Below are positions 33,817 through 45,025 of a stretch of DNA of 64,000 nt, piece after piece. This DNA comes from Thamnidium elegans. Lineage: Eukaryota > Mucoromycota > Mucoromycetes > Mucorales > Mucoraceae. The DNA lies in the NCBI GenBank assembly GCA_025201345.1, contig JAIXMG010000001.1, forward strand, positions 1,302,001 through 1,366,000, read 5' to 3'. The number at the start of each line of letters is the position of its first letter. The first letter of the stretch is position 1. The notes beneath the pieces are model-generated. The model saw only the letters and a list, made by a program, of their open reading frames with translations. It was not told the origin of the DNA and ran no database searches. Position numbers and translations under genes: made by a program.

Positions 33817-36768
33817 GTGTCTGTCAATACAAATTATTATCAAGTGTTGATTTTAATTCTTATGTCTAATTTATCCCATTATATTTACTTCTCTTCCCTC
33901 TCCCCCCTTCCTTTTTTTCGCGTATCTGAAAATAAATAATAATAAAAAAGGTCGGTACATTTTGTGTAAATGCAGTGAAACTTGGCGTTCTGGAACTTTT
34001 TAGCAATGAACTAATAAATAACGTACTTTTAAAAAAAAAGAAAGATATTCTACGTGTGAAACCTCTACTGCATCAAATTATTTTATGTACCTAATTCTTA
34101 TTTCTTTTATAAACGTAAATCAAGAGGAAAAAAAATAGATATTCATTTCTATAAATCAAATTTGTTATATTACGTGAGCTGACAAAAAAAAAAAATAAAA
34201 AAAAAATACTAAAGATAAAAGAGGGAAGAGGCGAAAGTATACCTTTTTTTTTATCCTAGTACAATCCAACCATCGAGTGCCGGGACCACCTACACGTTAT
34301 GCCAAAATCGGCTATTAAGTTTCGTCATTTAAAAAAAAAATAGCTTAACATCCATGTATTCTGTAAAAAGAAAAAGATACCTTTTTCTATTCTGCTGCAA
34401 AACACTCTATAGCGTTTTTAAAAATCAATTAGTTTAGAGATAAGAAACTTCAAATATTTAACCACATTTCGCGTTGCACTACGGATAAACCTGAGCGAAA
34501 ACGTATACTATATAATATGTCATACCGCCCTTTTTTTTTATTCAAAAACCTTTGATGACTTTACATGACTACGTGCATATTACTGCTTTTTTTAAAATAA
34601 TAAAAAGCGTTAACTACACAATAAAGGTCTTAATTTTTTATTTAAATATGAGATCGAACGAAAAAAAAGCAAGATGAGTTTCATTACGTGATCCTTTAAA
34701 TCCTTAGTTCGTACTTTAAAAATAGATTGTTGTTTGTAGTACCTGTTATATTGTGTACAGCATCCGCGACCTAGATGAGCGAGAGAAAAGCTTTTTGGAA
34801 CCTTGAATAAAAATAAAATTTAAGTTTTTTTTTTCTTTTTTTTGTCATGGGTACGAGTGTCGTCTAATAGGAATAAAGTTTGGTTTGACTTTAAGAGGGA
34901 AAAGAAAGAAGGGGGAAGAAGGGAACTGAATAATCAATTGAGAAAAAAAAAATTAAATAATGTATGCTCCGGTTTTTTATTCCAGCTTAAATATGTTAAA
35001 AAACTACAAATATGATGGGCCAAGAGAATATAGATTTACCAAACAAAAACTTCTGGCGTGACAAAATGTCTTGTGTAGCAAAAAAAAAAAAAAAAAGGTA
35101 AACCCGAATGGTAGCTTAACTTGGTAACTATAAGCTAATATGAAAAACAATGAGAAAAAAAAATACTACGTGATAACCGGAACGAAACAAATAAACTAAA
35201 TTCGTGTATATAAATAAATTATTTAACAAAAATTATGTGAGAAGGGTACAATGCGTTTGTTTTTTTTTCGTTACTACGTTAGACTAAATGGTCGTACAGT
35301 TACCCGAAACAAACTCTCTTGGAATAACAAATTTTGGCTGAAAACAGAGATAAAAAAAAAAGGCACACATATGTTACACGACACGAATATTTATCTACCA
35401 TTTATAGATGTCAGGTACAACAATTTTTCATCTTTGACGTTTTCAAAATTTGTAACACGGTTTTTTTTTTAGAAAAAATAAAATAGAAACGTCCTTAGTA
35501 ATAGCGGCTGTCTCGGAAGAGTAAGGTGCCGAAGGTTATTATGCATTGAACATAAATGTCTAGACGTTCTATTCGCGTAGTGGTTACTAAATAGTGGAAA
35601 AAAAAATTAGAAAACCAGCAACATTACACGAAAAAAAGGGAAACATTCACAACGACCTATAGATTGTCCCTCTCAAACTATATTAATAGTTAGATTGAAA
35701 CACACAACGTCGGACAGGCTGTATCTTACCGTAATACAATTTTAAATTGTTCGAAAAGATCTATTGCACCCCATGTAAAATTATCCTACCAAATTTTACA
35801 ATTTTTTTATTTACAGTCTGTATAACTATGCCTTCTATTCTATATTTTTACTAGTTTATTTTTTTTATTTTTTTATTTCTATTTAAAAAAAATGCGCAGC
35901 AATAGGGACCGATAGTATAGCTTCATTAATTTTTTTATTTCCTTATTTAATACTTCCATAAGTTGAATAATAGTTTATGCAAAAAAAAAAAAAAAAAGTG
36001 AAGTTTAAACTGAGTTTTTCTTTTAAAGAGGTGCACAATATCAGTTTTATCGCAGACTAATTATATTTTCATTCTTAGAATGTTTTTTTATAATTGATAA
36101 AAAAGATGATATTTTTTTCTCATTGCTGTGTACAGGCGGTAATTTTAGAACTATTGTGTGCACATTAAAAACAATATATCAAAGTGCATATAGTCTCACT
36201 AAAAGGCAAGTGTATATATAAGTATATATATACGGGAATTTCGTAAGCTTCCCTTATTTTATGTAATGGCACACAATATTTATTGGGCACGATTTTTACC
36301 TCTTTTTGTGATAATGCAAACTCGTATATATCGCACGCTTAAATCGGACTAACAGATTATTTTTTTTTGTGTACACGCATGTGCGTATGAAAAAAGAAAT
36401 AAATAAATGATGTACAGCAAATAGAAAAAAAAAACTCTTATAAAACCTTTCTTATATTATAAAACACATTGAGGTCTATGACAATTTAACAAGTTTCATG
36501 TTACAGGTATGTTTATCTCTATGAACATTTGTTTTTTTTTAAACATGTCATTGCAATCACATTTATAATCTTAATTCTCTTTTTTTAAAATAAAAAAATT
36601 GTATACTTCACTTCCGTCCCAAAAGTTACACACAACAGTATATTATTTGTACTCCTTTAAAAAAAATCCATATATATAGACCTTTTTTTTTTGTATTCAA
36701 AAAAAAATATTTCTTTAGTTTCTTTTCAATATATATATTATTATTTTTTTTAAAAAAACAACAACAAA
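33773..36768. other. Long gene-free AT-rich interval
   Basis: 3 kb with no gene I can support. Features are an A34 run right after the PDE stop (33781-33814) and many T/A tracts. A 73-codon ORF at 35251 ends in a poly-T and looks random. The right end is the leader of the PAP2 gene. Confidence 0.5.
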
Positions 36769-37402
36769 ATGGCCAAGTCAGTAAAGAAAGGATTTTTAAA
36801 TGTGTTATCTTGGGTAAATATACACAGAGTACAAAGTTTTTTTTTGATGACTTTGACAAGAACGCAAACTTTAAAAAAAAAACTATATATTGACATTAGC
36901 CTTCATGTAGACACGAGAGTTAGTTTTGATATGTAACTTCTTGACTGTACTTTACTTGCGGTCTTTCCATATTATATATTTTACGTTGACAGCGGCCACG
37001 ACAGTGATTAGCGCCAAAATACTGAAGCGTATTATTCAACAGCCTAGACCGATTCGACGTCAAGGCGGAAAGATCAAGATGAAGAAGAGTTACGGCATGC
37101 CTTCTTCACACTCTGCAGCCATTTGTTTCCTAACCACGTATTTACAATGTTTGTTTACAGCAGCACTGACATGGCAAAATGTAATTGTGCTACTTTTTTT
37201 CCATGGATTTTCATTGGCTGTAGTTTGGTCGCGCGTGCGTTTAGGCCATCATACCAAGTCTCAAGTCATTTGTGGTAGTTTGTTTGGGTTTTCATGCGCT
37301 TTGGTCGCATTTTATCTTTGGAAGTCTTATTTCTTTACATTTGATCTTGACGGTCGTGTAAATGAAGCGTTTTCTTATCTATTTAATCTTCGAACAAGAT
37401 AA
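36769..37402 (+). CDS. PAP2-family phosphatase, dolichyldiphosphatase-like
   Basis: Exons 36769-36813 and 36911-37402 give 178 residues with about four membrane segments. The three PAP2 phosphatase motifs are present: KRIIQQPRP (K-x6-RP), YGMPSSHS (PSGH type) and SRVRLGHHTKSQVICG (SR-x5-H). The HTxxQV ending of motif 3 and PSSHS are typical of dolichyl diphosphatase (Cax4/DOLPP1), which recycles dolichol pyrophosphate on the lumenal side of the ER for N-glycosylation. The protein is somewhat shorter at the N-terminus than yeast Cax4, so a further upstream exon is possible. The exon-1 choice (MAKSVKKGFLNVLSW) rests on splice phase and a clean start only. Confidence 0.75.
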
Positions 37403-37634
37403 TACCCCTAAAAAAAAAGAGAGAGTTCTTTTTTCTCATCTTTTTTTTTTTATTTAAAAAAAATTGTATTTTACACTTTCCGCAGTAGTACAATATTATA
37501 ACCCATTTCTTTACATCTTTCTCGTTCTTTCGCACTTTCTTTTTGATTTTTCATACCAATTTTTTCATATTTTTTTTATAAAAAAATAAAATAAAGAGGC
37601 AGTTTTCTTTTATTTTAAAATACAATATTTTTTT

Positions 37635-38060
37635 TTAAAGATCAGGGCAAGTTGGTACACCTAAGAGAGGGCAACATGGGTCTGGGGAGTCTAATATAAT
37701 AATCAGTTTTTTTCTGTAGTTACAATTTTTTTTGCTCAATCAAAACTTACCGATATAACCGCATGTTTGAGGACAATCCTTTGGGCACGGCTTCAAAACC
37801 AACTTGCAAACTTTCTTTGCACAGTTGTTACTACTTCGTCTTATATATCTTCTAGACTCACGCTTAATTAGAAAGCTACATATATGTTGAGTTAAGATAT
37901 AGTTAAAAATACACCATGTGTTACGTTACTTTGATTTATGTTGCATCGATAGCACATTATTTGAAATAGATGTATGTAAATCTTGATTGAAAGAGGTTTT
38001 TAATGCCGAAACATAAATTATGATAGACATAATGAACAATAAAGTGATAAATGATTTCAT
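37635..38060 (-). CDS. Small secreted cysteine-rich protein
   Basis: Three minus-strand exons (38060-37930, 37875-37751, 37690-37635) with consensus GTAACG/GTAAGT donors and TAG acceptors splice to 103 residues. No single exon is long enough to be caught as an ORF. A clear signal peptide (MKSFITLLFIMSIIIYVSA) is followed by a polar propeptide-like stretch ending in basic pairs (IKRE, SRRY, IRRSS) that could be Kex2 sites. The mature end is rich in Cys: NCAKKVCKL, PCPKDCPQTCGY, DPCCPLL, PTCPDL, eight Cys in about 45 residues, fitting four disulfides. I do not recognise the family. It has the form of a small secreted protein of the effector or defence-peptide type; function unknown. Confidence 0.7.
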
Positions 38061-39256
38061 TAAATAAATATGAGAGAAAGGGTTGGATTATAGTTTAGTT
38101 TTTTTCTGTTCAACGATGAATTTATATCAAGAGATTGTACATGTACGGAAGGAGAGGATAGTTTAGACCGAGCAGCTAATTACCATACATCAAAGAGGAG
38201 CATCACGATACAAAGAATATTAAGAAACTCAGGAGGTAAAAAAAAAAAAACGTGAGCTAACAAACACATATTTTATTTATTTATTTGCTTTTTATTACAT
38301 CTTATTAGTACGGCCACTGCACAAATCTCTCTATAAATCTCCCCTGGATTTCGGACTTGAGATTTATAGCGGAAACCCTATTTTATATCAGCACAAGGTA
38401 GTACATATATTATTCGTATACTTCACCGAATTCCTTCATGGTGTATTTCTGTCAACGAAAGATTTGTTTAGAGAACATGGGGTCCGACACCATATAAAGA
38501 CAACGTGGTGATCCCTTTCTCAGTTATTCCGAAATTTGCTTTAATCCGAATACAAGAGAATATGTAAGAACGAGTTGTTCTCCGATATAATCTTAACTCT
38601 TTTTAGTGATATCTGAAAAAAAAAAAGTTTAATAACAACTACAAAATTTATAACAAATTAACAAATGCATGATATACTTAACAAATATATGATAATTTAA
38701 CGAACAGATAATTATTTTCTACCTTTTTTTTTGTATGCGGTATATATTAGAATAATAAAAACTTTTTAAAAATTGAATATTTTCTTTGTGTGTGAGCGTA
38801 TTACGAACCTCATATGCGCACATAATCATATTATCAAGTACATCATAACGCACAGAAAGCTAAAACATATTATGCTCCTCCCTTTTAGTTTTTCCCCAGC
38901 TAAAACAATGGATTGCATCATTTTAAACAGAACAAGAGCTTTTTTTTCTTCGCCACTTTAGTTAAAAAGAAAAGGGTTCTCTCCTAACATAAAAAAAAAA
39001 CAAGTACTCAAATTGTTAATCATCATAACGATGTGGACATATGAGTCGTATATAAAGGAGAAAATAAGGACATCCCCCTTTTGTTATTGTTGTTGTCGTG
39101 TAGATATATATAATGCATTATGAAAAGGACGGTACAAATAGAAAAAAAAAAAAAGGTGATTATATTGTATTATTAAGTGTGTACGTATCTAAAAAGCCAA
39201 AGAGGGAGAAACGAAAAGCTAAACAAATTTGAGAGAGGGGGTAAACGTTACTTTAA
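38061..39256. other. Intergenic, AT-rich
   Basis: No gene is seen. A perfect 11-bp inverted repeat CTATAAATCTC (38331-38341) / GAGATTTATAG (38359-38369) with a 17-nt loop is the only structure noted. Confidence 0.45.
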
Positions 39257-39298
39257 TCACCACATTGACGGTTGAGATCTTGTATCTTGTTGCTGCTT

Positions 39299-39338
<40 letters not shown>

Positions 39339-42065
39339 GCTTGCTGCTGTGCTTGTTGTTGTGCTTGTTGTTGTGCTTGTTGTTGGGCTTGTTGTTGGGC
39401 TTGTTGTTGGGCCTGCTGTTGTTGTAATTGTTCATTTGTGATAAAAGAATACTGAGGCTGACTAGAGCTAGTAGAGGGTCTGGGATCCCCACCTTGACTT
39501 TGCGAGCGATAATTCTGATTGCTAAAATAACTATTCCATTCATCAATATCAAAGGACATGGGTACACCAAAGAAAGCTGTCCCTATAGGATCAAATGGTC
39601 TTTCGTCATTTGAATAACTAGTGCGACTAAAACTAGCCTGCGTATTGACAGGTGGAGTATTAAAAGGAGACTTATAAGGCTCACCACCGTTTTTAAAGTT
39701 TGCAGACGAAGCCTGACTAACATACTGCGTCAAGTACTCTGGGAACTTATGTTCCGTACCGCGCTGAACATCGATCGGGTTTCTGAACTCGGACGGAGAG
39801 ATGGGTAAAGAAGCGCTGGTAGCAGATTGTAATACAGGTGAGTTAGGTACTGCGATCGAAAGAGATTCGTGTTGTTCATTCAATTCAGGTTTAACTGCAC
39901 GATTGTATCCTTCATCTACATTTTCCAAATTGATATCACGCAACCCAGCTAATTCGCCTAGGATGTTGCAGTGGCGTGCAGACGTGATCCAAGTAGCCTC
40001 TACTTCATCCATAGCTCGAATAATCTTGTTGATACTGATCTTCGCTTCAAATGCAAACATGCTGTCTGAAGATAATGCATCGTTGATAAAAATAATACCG
40101 GCTGTAAACATAAAATACAGCGCATAATTATTGACGTTCTTTAATCTTCCTTCTGCCATTAAACATTCCACGATATCTAAAATCTTATTGGCTGCGAACG
40201 TACAAATGGAAGCAGACGGGAACACAGATGGGGTGCCAGTTTGTGTAGGTCCAGGAATAAAGGGTCTGTGCAATAAAATCAAGGAAGTATAAAACAACAT
40301 GTGGATCTGGCACAGCTCTAATTTGGGCGCTGGTGCCTTTTCTGCCATACGTGTGTTAGGTACACGGTACTGAGACCATGGTGCTAAGTTATTCATCCAC
40401 TTGTTTAAGGCACGATCTAGCTTTGAAATCACTGTATCGGGTGAAGACATTTTATTGACTTCTTTTCGGCCCTTTACCATGTATAATTGACACAAGATAT
40501 CACCCAAGATTTCACACAATTTAATCAATTGATGGAAATCTTCCATAATGGTGGGCTTATTGTTTTGATCATCTTCGTCTACCTGAGATGGGTAAGGTGT
40601 ATCTAAATCTCGTTCGTCAATCATAGGTGCTCTGCCGTGCATAGCGCATGTTAATCGGTCAACTACAAAGCAACAATAGAATACTCGTTTTCTTTCTTCT
40701 TTTTCTTCATCTGATAAGTTCCAGGAATCGCAATTTCTATTTAAACCTAGATTTTGACACATTCTAAAAGCCTGCAAGAAAGAAAAAAAAAAGAGAGGGA
40801 GAGAGATGTTTTTAGATGTTATTATGTATACATGTAACCAAACACACAACTTACCAAACCACTATATAACCAACCACGAATATTTTTTAAAGCGCCATTT
40901 TGATGACTACTTAACAATAACAAGGATTGCACAGTAGATACCTTGAAATCATCCCACTCGAAATCCAATAAAATCCTAGCTCTTTCAAAGAAGACATCAC
41001 CAGCGGTTTCACGCAAAGAAGGGTCTGCTCTTACTCTGACGTCAGGCGAGATACGAGAGGCCACAGCATAAATAGCGTTTAACAACAGGGGTGGTGGTCG
41101 ATGATTTTCTGATTCCAGTGAAGCCAAAAAGGCCTTCTTGTGCAAAAGAGGTAAGAATGGATAAAAATGAGTGAAATAAAGATCCAAAAGATCTTTGGAC
41201 AAATCAGGTGGAGGTAACTCATAAGGATCAACGGCTAAAGGATTTGGCAAAATATTTTGTCCGTCTTGTTTTTTTGTGCGATGATAACCTCTTGAATTAA
41301 AATGAAACGCACCATTTTGAAAATTTTTACTACCACGTAACATGTAGAACCCAGATGATTTACCATAATACCTTAATTGACCACTTTCATCAATAGATAA
41401 GTTACCTAGGTTATCATTTGGATTCTCTGGTTCTGATGGTGATGCTGTTGGACTGGTGGTGACGGTGGTGGTGGTGACGGTGGTGTTACTGTTGTTGTTG
41501 TTGGTACGAGGTTGAGGATGTTCAAGTGCAATGGTAGGTGTATCACTTATCGCTATTTCCGCGTTCCTTGTTGATTCAAGTGTGGAACGTACTGGACGGG
41601 GTCTCACCAATTCACCATAAGCCGTTTCCAACGGTGAGTTTAATTCAGCTAAAATAGCTTGTGAACGTGGATCATCTTCTTGAATAATATTACCCAATAA
41701 TGACTCTAAACGATGTAATCTTCCTTCAATTGCTTCGATATAACCTTTAGGAGGGCCTCTCTGTCAAAAATAAAAAATATCAATTGCCTTTTTATATAAA
41801 ACGTAATTTGATTATTTATCACGATTTACCTTCTTTGTAGACTCTTTATATATACAAGGTAAGTTTAAAGTAGCACAATTACCACAAATTGCTTGAGCTC
41901 CATCGCATTTGACCTTCTTTCGACGACATTGCTCGCTTTTTTTATTTTATTTTATTTTATCAAGATATAAAAAAAAAATTGAATATTACACAAAGAAAAA
42001 AAAATGTCAAATAGAACTTACCACGCTTTACTAACTCTTTGTCGCTTAATAGAATCCTCCGGCAT
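39257..42065 (-). CDS. Zn2Cys6 fungal-specific transcription factor
   Basis: Four minus-strand exons (42065-42022, 41935-41830, 41760-40855, 40771-39257) give 856 residues. Residues 15-41 form the binuclear zinc cluster (KACEQCRRKKVKCDG, then CGNCATLNLPC), whose first Cys codon starts exon-split. A short coiled coil follows (EGRLHRLESLLGNI), then a Ser/Thr/Asn linker (NNNNSNTTVTTTT). The fungal_trans regulatory domain (about 210-560) has DLLDLYFTHFYPFLPLLHK, the SSHQNG..RGWLYSGL block, and RVFYCCFVVDRLTCAMHGR. The C-terminus is a Gln-rich AQQ repeat with a (Q)11-13 run. Nuclear DNA-binding regulator; the target pathway cannot be told from sequence, though the domain layout resembles XlnR/Cys6 regulators of carbon use. 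Confidence 0.9.
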
Positions 42066-42305
42066 AGTTTTTTTTAAAAAAAAGAGGCTTTTTATATATT
42101 TTTTAAATTGTAAAAACGAAAAAGGAAGAAAAAGGGCAAAAGAAAAAAGAAAAAAAAGTTTCCTCAACACATGAAAAAGATTATCCCAAAATGCACGAAA
42201 CGGCTAATCCAACATCCGGAAAAAAAGGATTTTGGGGGTGATGTATTTATTGGGGGGGGGGGGAAAGCAATTTAAATAGTGATAATTGATTATGATATTA
42301 TTTAA

Positions 42306-43331
42306 TTATTTCTTGGAGTAACCTGCACATGTCCACATAATAAGTTTCCATATAACAGCTATACCAGCTAGTGCAGCTACCACGATACCACCATAAAACA
42401 TACCGTCATGTAATACTTTACTACATATAGTTCCGCACGCATTTTGAGCTTGATCTATCATATTAGCACATTGATTGTTACACTTATCCGTGACCACTTT
42501 TGATGCAATCATTAAAGCAATACCAGCCGCCAAAAAAGCAATACTGATCAATAAACAAAAGAAGGAACAACAAGTAATAGCAGGGTTATAACAGCAACAG
42601 TTACAACCACTCTTTTCGTCTTGCTGTGAGGGTTTATACTTGTAGCTTTCAGGTTCATTTTCAGGTGCTAAAGTAGGCTTTACTATATAAGGTTGATACT
42701 GATCCTGCTCTTTCTTTAACTTCTTTCTTTCCTTTTTACTTAAAATAGGTTGTTGTACCATTGGTGTCTTTTCAGGCTCGTCGTATTCTTCCTTTTTATA
42801 AAAAGGTATCACTTGATTTGGTTCGTTCTTAGTTTGTTTAGGTAATTCGTGTTTCATATACTCTTCACGCTCTTGTCGAAGGTACTCGTCCAGAGGTTGT
42901 TCATTACGGTAATGATCAATGCCATGTACATTTCTTTCTTCATCCACCATACCGCTATTATAATAACTTGGTTGTTGGTGGTGATTTTGTTGTTGATGAT
43001 AATAGTCTGTTCTCTCTGGCGGACTGTAGATATCTTGTCGCATTTGTGAAGGAACATAGGTTTCTGGTTGAGCAGGAATATATGATTCTTGTAAATGCAT
43101 AGGTTGAGGTGGTGGAGCATACGCTTCTTGTAAATGCATTTTAGGTTGAGGAGGAATATAGGTATCTTGAATAGGTTGACTGAAGCTATCAGATTGATGA
43201 TAAACTGCTGGTTGTGGCTGAAATACTTGATGTGATGATTCATCGTTGGTTTGTGTAAGTGGTGGAGGTGGAGTAGGGTACTGTCCAGCAAATGGATCAG
43301 GGTGACTATTACTGTTATTATTATTGTACAT
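42306..43331 (-). CDS. Pro/Gln-rich protein with C-terminal cysteine-rich two-span membrane domain
   Basis: A single exon of 341 residues. The first 240 are disordered, with PQ-rich short repeats (PPQPKMHLQEAYAPP, PPQPMHLQESYIP and similar: three related copies around residues 60-90) and a lysine-rich stretch (KKERKKLKKE). A cysteine cluster follows (CNCCCYNPAITCCSFFC), then membrane span 1 (LLISIAFLAAGIALMIAS), a Cys-containing lumenal loop (CNNQC...CGTIC) and span 2 (GGIVVAALAGIAVIWKLIMW). The juxtamembrane Cys cluster invites palmitoylation (inference). I know no functional name; it looks like a lineage-specific surface or endomembrane protein. A G10 run lies just downstream of its stop (42252-42261). 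Confidence 0.75.
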   Translation of the reverse strand: MYNNNNSNSHPDPFAGQYPTPPPPLTQTNDESSHQVFQPQPAVYHQSDSFSQPIQDTYIPPQPKMHLQEAYAPPPQPMHLQESYIPAQPETYVPSQMRQDIYSPPERTDYYHQQQNHHQQPSYYNSGMVDEERNVHGIDHYRNEQPLDEYLRQEREEYMKHELPKQTKNEPNQVIPFYKKEEYDEPEKTPMVQQPILSKKERKKLKKEQDQYQPYIVKPTLAPENEPESYKYKPSQQDEKSGCNCCCYNPAITCCSFFCLLISIAFLAAGIALMIASKVVTDKCNNQCANMIDQAQNACGTICSKVLHDGMFYGGIVVAALAGIAVIWKLIMWTCAGYSKK

Positions 43332-43880
43332 GGTTTTAATAAAGTTTTTATTGTTATGAAAAAGGAGAAAGAGGGAGAAAAAGGTAGTAAATAAAATTCT
43401 AAGCCCTTTTTATATCTACACGGTGAATAGGAAAAAAAAAACTCAGTTATATTTTTAGAATGCCTTGGCGACTGACTTTTCTTTAAACTATTATTAAATA
43501 GGCTGTTTTAGGAAAGATGGTAACAACATAACAAAATGCACCGGCAAAGCAAAGCATTTTATTACTGAAATTTTTGTATCCAAGTATTATACAGTGATAA
43601 TTTAGATATAGTTTTATACACAAAACTATATCGTCTACATATCACTTAGATCTATATTTCGACTGATAAATGTAATAACAAAGCGTAGTTAGTGTAACAA
43701 TAATCCACAATCAGTTTGTCATTACTTTGTATCTTCTATCATGTCATGTGTTTACACCTCCTTATTTCTAAAGTCTATAAAAAGGCTCATACCTTTAAAA
43801 ATTAATAAACAATAACCTCTGCTCTTTTTGTTTTTGTTTTTTGATATTCATATCGTTAAATATCACTGAAACCCCTTAAT
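43332..43880. other. Intergenic upstream of orphan ORF
   Basis: AT-rich. A TATA-like CTATAAAAAGG sits at about 43777-43787, about 95 bp before the orphan ORF start. No gene is seen. Confidence 0.4.
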
Positions 43881-44290
43881 ATGGACGTTTGTGCCCAAGA
43901 GGAAATAGTTTCTTTTATTCGAAAAGAGACACGATCAGGGCATGATTACTTTGAACTGAGCGCAAGTCTCCTTTTGCCACATCCACTCAAACTCAATCAG
44001 TGCATTTTTCGGATCATCCATTCAAAACCTTCCAACAATAATAACTAAAAGATACGACATTGTATCTTTCAGAGATATCTATATTATATTCCAGCTATTA
44101 CGGCTGCGATAACAAGGGTTCCGATATTACTTAACAAGTATGTAAAGATCTACGCTGACAAGAAATGGATGCTTATTAGTACAACGTACAAAGCAGCGTC
44201 ACACCCACTTTCGCTTCAAACAAAAACGGCACGCAAGCCTCTTTACTTCCAAGGGTTTTTGTGTACCAGGCAGAAGTTAAAGAAACCTTG
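43881..44290 (+). other. Orphan ORFs, possible small two-exon gene or relic
   Basis: An ATG at 43881 opens 55 residues (MDVCAQEEIVSFIRKETRSG...) ending at 44048. Immediately downstream, from about 44072, another frame is open for about 70 residues without a start (RYLYYIPAITAAITRV..., KKWMLISTTYKAASH...) until 44291, preceded by a TTTCAG acceptor-like site. A TATA-like box lies at a normal distance upstream. I found no donor that joins the two in phase, and no family is recognised. Confidence 0.25.
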
Positions 44291-44969
44291 ACAGAAAGGG
44301 CGGTTTATCAAAGAAAGATAATTACATCTACGTAGGGTCACTTTATTCATAGTGGCATATTTTATACCGCTACTATTTTGTATAATCAATGTATCATGAA
44401 TGCATTATGTTTCAAACCCCCCTCCTTTTTAATTTATACATGTTGACTGTTTGTATTAAAAAATTGACACTTTCTCAAATAACTTTTTTTGTCGTGTCAA
44501 ATTGAATTCATTTGTCGCGCTTTTTTAAAATGCAACGAGGGTAACTATAGTGATTACAGTCGTGTTAATTATATAATATCACATCAACAAATGATATGTA
44601 TTTTTCACTGCATACAACAATTGTAGTAAATTCATTCGTTCAGATAGACGCTATTAAAATGTCAAAGATTATCGTTTAATGTGAAGGTTCTTTTCTCCCT
44701 TTTTGTCAAAAATGAACTGTTGTTAGAACATTATCTCCTTTTGTACTGATTAAAACTTTGGTTTACTTTTTTTTATTGTTCCTGAATATATATGTATATA
44801 TATATATATATATACATTATAAACGGCACTCTTTCTAATCCTTTTTTCTCTCTCCTAACAAAAAAAGCTTTTTTGGTTGTAATTGAGGCTGAACTTGAAT
44901 ATTTCCCATTTTTAGTTGTCCAAAACAATGCTTCTTTTTTTTTCTCTTTTTCTTTTTCTTTTTTCTTTT

Positions 44970-45009
<40 letters not shown>

Positions 45010-45025
45010 GTATCTATATATACTC
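44291..45025. other. Promoter and leader of the ArfGAP gene
   Basis: AT-rich. A (TA)n tract at 44785-44815 and a (CA)n microsatellite at 44972-45005 lie in the probable 5' leader. No gene is seen. Confidence 0.45.

Noticed and set aside
35251..35472. 73-residue ORF in the long interval after the PDE gene
   Set aside because: Starts and ends in poly-T and has no recognisable motif.
38331..38369. Perfect 11-bp inverted repeat as a terminator or attachment site
   Set aside because: Such short hairpins are expected by chance in AT-rich DNA of this length, and no gene end is nearby.
39229..39441. Plus-strand Val-rich ORF
   Set aside because: Antisense of the Gln-rich C-terminus of the Zn2Cys6 factor.
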